In this document: piece after piece, positions 61,927 through 64,000 of the stretch
Layout: every line of letters begins with the position of its first letter
How positions within the stretch are numbered: the stretch's first letter is position 1
Source of the DNA: CAYFLR01 sp964343805
Lineage (GTDB): Bacteria; Bdellovibrionota_B; Oligoflexia; CAYFLR01
DNA length: 64,000 bases
Assembly: GCA_964343805.1 (NCBI GenBank)
Contig: CAYFLR010000018.1
Span: forward strand, 24,327 to 88,326
Direction: 5' to 3'
Translations under genes and position numbers: made by a program
The notes under the pieces: generated by a model
Seen by the model: only the letters and a program-made list of their open reading frames with translations
Database searches by the model: none
Told to the model about the DNA's origin: nothing

Positions 61927-62020
61927 ATTCCGAATTTTAACGCTAAAATCTGACTAAGGTCAATAGATATTTAAAGGTCGGTGCAATGGGGGGGGGTTGG
62001 TCAATTTCTATAGATGAGTG

Positions 62021-62696
62021 TTAGGTGATGCCCAGAATTTCCCTTGGAAAAGATTTCAAATCTTCAATAATTATCGTTGGCTCAGATGCTTCTATCTCTT
62101 CTGGAGAACTATATCCTGTCAGGGTTATCAGCGAAGAAAGATTATTGGCCTTGGCACAAAGAACATCTTTGACCGTATCTCCCACAATCCATATATTTTC
62201 GAGGGAAGGAAGCTCGAATCCTTTTTTCCTTAATCTATCAAAAACGAAAGGGGGCATTTTATTTCGATCGGGAGTGTCATCACCAAAAGCACCTAACTCA
62301 AAGTACTTTCCTAGATCGAACTGGTTTATTTTTAGGTAGGCGCTTTCTTGATAGTTGCCAGTGAGTAGGGCGATGNNNNNNNNNNTTTAATTGCTCAAGG
62401 AGTGGAACCACTCCCGGTAATATTTCACCCGGCGATTCAATTAAAGTGACCTTCAATTCATTAATATATTGTTTTTTAAATTCCGCTTCACTGCGGGGCG
62501 GAGCAGAAATATCATTCTCTTTCATGACTTGCCAAAAAACACTCTGATCGGTGGCACCCGCAAGGGAGATGTTTTGCATAGCATCATTAATTTGAAAAAG
62601 CTTTTTAAATGCTCGGTTCAGGGCTTCCTTACCAGCACCTGATGAACGAAGCAGAGTTCCATCGATATCAAATAGCAATAGGGTTTGAATTGTCAT
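62021..62696 (-). CDS. HAD-family phosphatase (phosphoglycolate phosphatase-like, gap inside)
   Basis: About 225 residues. Motif I LLLFDIDGTLL at the N-terminus, motif II within IALLTGN, and motif III/IV IWIVGDTVKDVLCAKANN near the end, so it is a class IA HAD hydrolase acting on a small phosphorylated metabolite. A 10-N gap at 62376-62385 splits the gene. After it the frame resumes IALLTGNYQESAYLKINQF, showing one intact gene. Substrate not assignable. A run of nine Gs lies 25 bp beyond the stop. Confidence 0.85.
62376..62385. other. Assembly gap (10 N) inside HAD phosphatase gene
   Basis: Ten Ns; coding resumes in a different frame. Confidence 0.99.
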
Positions 62697-62783
62697 TTTA
62701 TTTAAGAAATTCCTTGCGGTTAATCGGATTATCTTGATAAAATAAGATAGCCATAAGTTTGTTTTTATTTACACGGAGCTATT

Positions 62784-63902
62784 ATGAGTTACTACCTTCG
62801 GTTTGGCCGACACACCACCGGTGCGTTCATAATGGGATTAATCATAACACTTTGTAGTTGCCTTGGGCAACCACCGAAGAAAAAGCCGGTGACCATCAAA
62901 GTTAAAAAACCGGTAGCTGCCAAAGCCAAAGCACCCATTCCGGTACCGAATGATAACAATAATCTTTCAACCAGTGAACTTCAGTTGGTGAACGAAAAGG
63001 TGGATGACACCATTCAAGAAATCGTCCGGCTCATTGATGAGTATGAGGAGCAGCGAGAAGAACTCTGTTCCAATCCTGATGATCAATCCGTTTCTTGTGC
63101 CATATTTAAGATTGGAATGATAGCGGCAGCCAATAGTGAGGCCATTGTGACCTCTTGGGAAACCTTAAATATGTCAACTGAACATCTTCAAGATTTAGAT
63201 ACTAAGACGGAAGAACTGAAGACCGAGCTAGCAACAAGTATAGAAAGACACGGCAGTCTTCGAAAGGCATTTGAAGAAAATCAGGCTTTAGTGGACAGTA
63301 TTAATAATGCCTATCAAGTGGCTGACACTGCTCTCATCGAACATATAAACCGTATAACAGGCGGCAGTGAACTTTCTATTGCTGAAATCGAAGATAAAAT
63401 CTATGACATAATGCAGGAAATAGATATAGCTGAGGATATCGTAGCATCCACCGCTGAAAACACAAAAGACATTATAGATCTAGAAAGTAAACTATCTGAT
63501 ATTCAAGGAAAGGTGGGGGAAATCCAGCTTAAAATGGCCAATAATACCTACTCAGATTCTGAAGTAGATCAATTGGTAGAAGATCTGCGGGGAGAGATTC
63601 ATGGAACTTTCAATAGCCAAATCAATCAACTGAGCGAAAGAACCATTCAGATCGAAAGCAAGGTGGAGCTGCTGGAGGCCAACCTTGATGCCCTTTATGA
63701 AGCGATAGAAAATGTTCCCGTTCTGACCTATCCGTGCCCAGATAATTCTCAAGTCATATTGATTCGTAAAGGGACGACGCTGCTTAGAGTATTAAATCAA
63801 GTGCTCTCTCCGCTGAAGGAGAATGTGGTTTACACTCTTGGTCCTCGGGGGAATAAGTGTCGGTTTCATCTACTGCCAGGTGGGGAAATCGTCCCCAAAT
63901 AA
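62784..63902 (+). CDS. Coiled-coil lipoprotein
   Basis: 372 residues. Signal peptide ending IITLCSC (lipobox), then a Lys/Pro/Ala linker (KKKPVTIKVKKPVAAKAKAPIPV). A long heptad-patterned helical region (~65-310; LDTKTEELKTELATSIERHGSL, IIDLESKLSDIQGKVGEIQLKM) predicts a coiled coil. A C-terminal 60-residue domain has two Cys (YPCPDN, NKCRFHL). Probably an envelope spacer or structural lipoprotein. The 98 bp after it to the window end contain nothing recognisable. Confidence 0.7.
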   Translation: MSYYLRFGRHTTGAFIMGLIITLCSCLGQPPKKKPVTIKVKKPVAAKAKAPIPVPNDNNNLSTSELQLVNEKVDDTIQEIVRLIDEYEEQREELCSNPDDQSVSCAIFKIGMIAAANSEAIVTSWETLNMSTEHLQDLDTKTEELKTELATSIERHGSLRKAFEENQALVDSINNAYQVADTALIEHINRITGGSELSIAEIEDKIYDIMQEIDIAEDIVASTAENTKDIIDLESKLSDIQGKVGEIQLKMANNTYSDSEVDQLVEDLRGEIHGTFNSQINQLSERTIQIESKVELLEANLDALYEAIENVPVLTYPCPDNSQVILIRKGTTLLRVLNQVLSPLKENVVYTLGPRGNKCRFHLLPGGEIVPK

Positions 63903-64000
63903 CACTTGGCATCCATAATCCCACGTCCGCTGTGTTGGCTTCACCTATTCTTTCAAATCCGTACTAGTCTATGTACTGTCTTTTCAAGAATAGTCTCGCC

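Noticed and set aside
61988..61996. Nine-G tract as a phase-variable switch
   Set aside because: It lies outside any coding region and has no clear promoter role, so no functional claim is made.
1..64000. Prophage or conjugative element genes
   Set aside because: No integrase, phage structural, relaxase or type IV secretion gene was recognised; the single HUH transposase is the only mobile-element gene.

Overview
The window looks like a metagenome-assembled scaffold: one run of 100 Ns and four runs of 10 Ns, each 10-N run falling inside a gene. It comes from a moderately AT-rich Gram-negative bacterium. Several secreted lipoproteins carry the tripeptide-like signature 'YQNCG' at the lipobox (44130, 45564). 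I associate this signature with Bdellovibrionota/Oligoflexia, together with many short orphan lipoproteins, a small Omp85-like barrel and a YciB protein. The lineage call is an inference. What is clear is that the cell encodes dissimilatory sulfite reduction of the reductive type.

Region 1 (about 0.5-30 kb) is a sulfur-respiration island. On the right arm (+ strand, 11.77-29.65 kb) a single run reads aprB-aprA, a UUCG terminator/attenuator hairpin, ykgJ-like, qmoABC, dsrC, dsrA, dsrB, a DsrD-DsrL fusion, an RsbRD_N-type protein and dsrMKJOP. On the left arm (- strand, 11.55-2.32 kb, divergent) lie precorrin-2 dehydrogenase, cobA, hemA, hemCD, hemB, a macro-domain protein, a second DsrMK/TmcCB-like pair and hemL. 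Together the left-arm genes cover glutamyl-tRNA to siroheme, the cofactor of DsrAB. Sat (ATP sulfurylase) and dsrEFH are not in the window. The island is bracketed by two arrays of the same 62-bp repeat in opposite orientation (527-761 and 29657-29980), and the left array abuts an HUH (IS200/RAYT-like) transposase gene.

Region 2 (30-50.9 kb) is an accessory, surface-oriented stretch. It holds a beta-propeller lipoprotein, a HepT/MntA-type HEPN-nucleotidyltransferase pair plus a truncated HEPN relic, membrane proteins, an ABC-F ATPase with altered catalytic motifs, an Omp85-like protein, and a LamG lipoprotein with a Ser-Asp repeat. It also holds a GNAT protein, two YQNCG lipoproteins (one about 1460 residues with roughly eight 54-residue repeats), and a smaller lipoprotein.

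Region 3 (50.9-64 kb) contains an LptA-like lipoprotein, then a translationally coupled pair: a SulP transporter with a periplasmic-loop insertion carrying CxxCH, and a CobB/DsrN-type amidase. Sulfate uptake and siroheme amidation therefore appear linked here, about 22 kb from the main island. An MFS transporter, YciB, rhodanese, a structured leader before two tandem paralogous lipoproteins with a strong terminator, an HExxH/DUF4105 protein, an AAA/DUF4143 ATPase, a HAD phosphatase and a coiled-coil lipoprotein complete the window.

The most notable novelty is the DsrD-like winged-helix domain fused to DsrL directly downstream of dsrAB. Next come the repeat-bracketed island and the CxxCH-bearing SulP coupled to DsrN.
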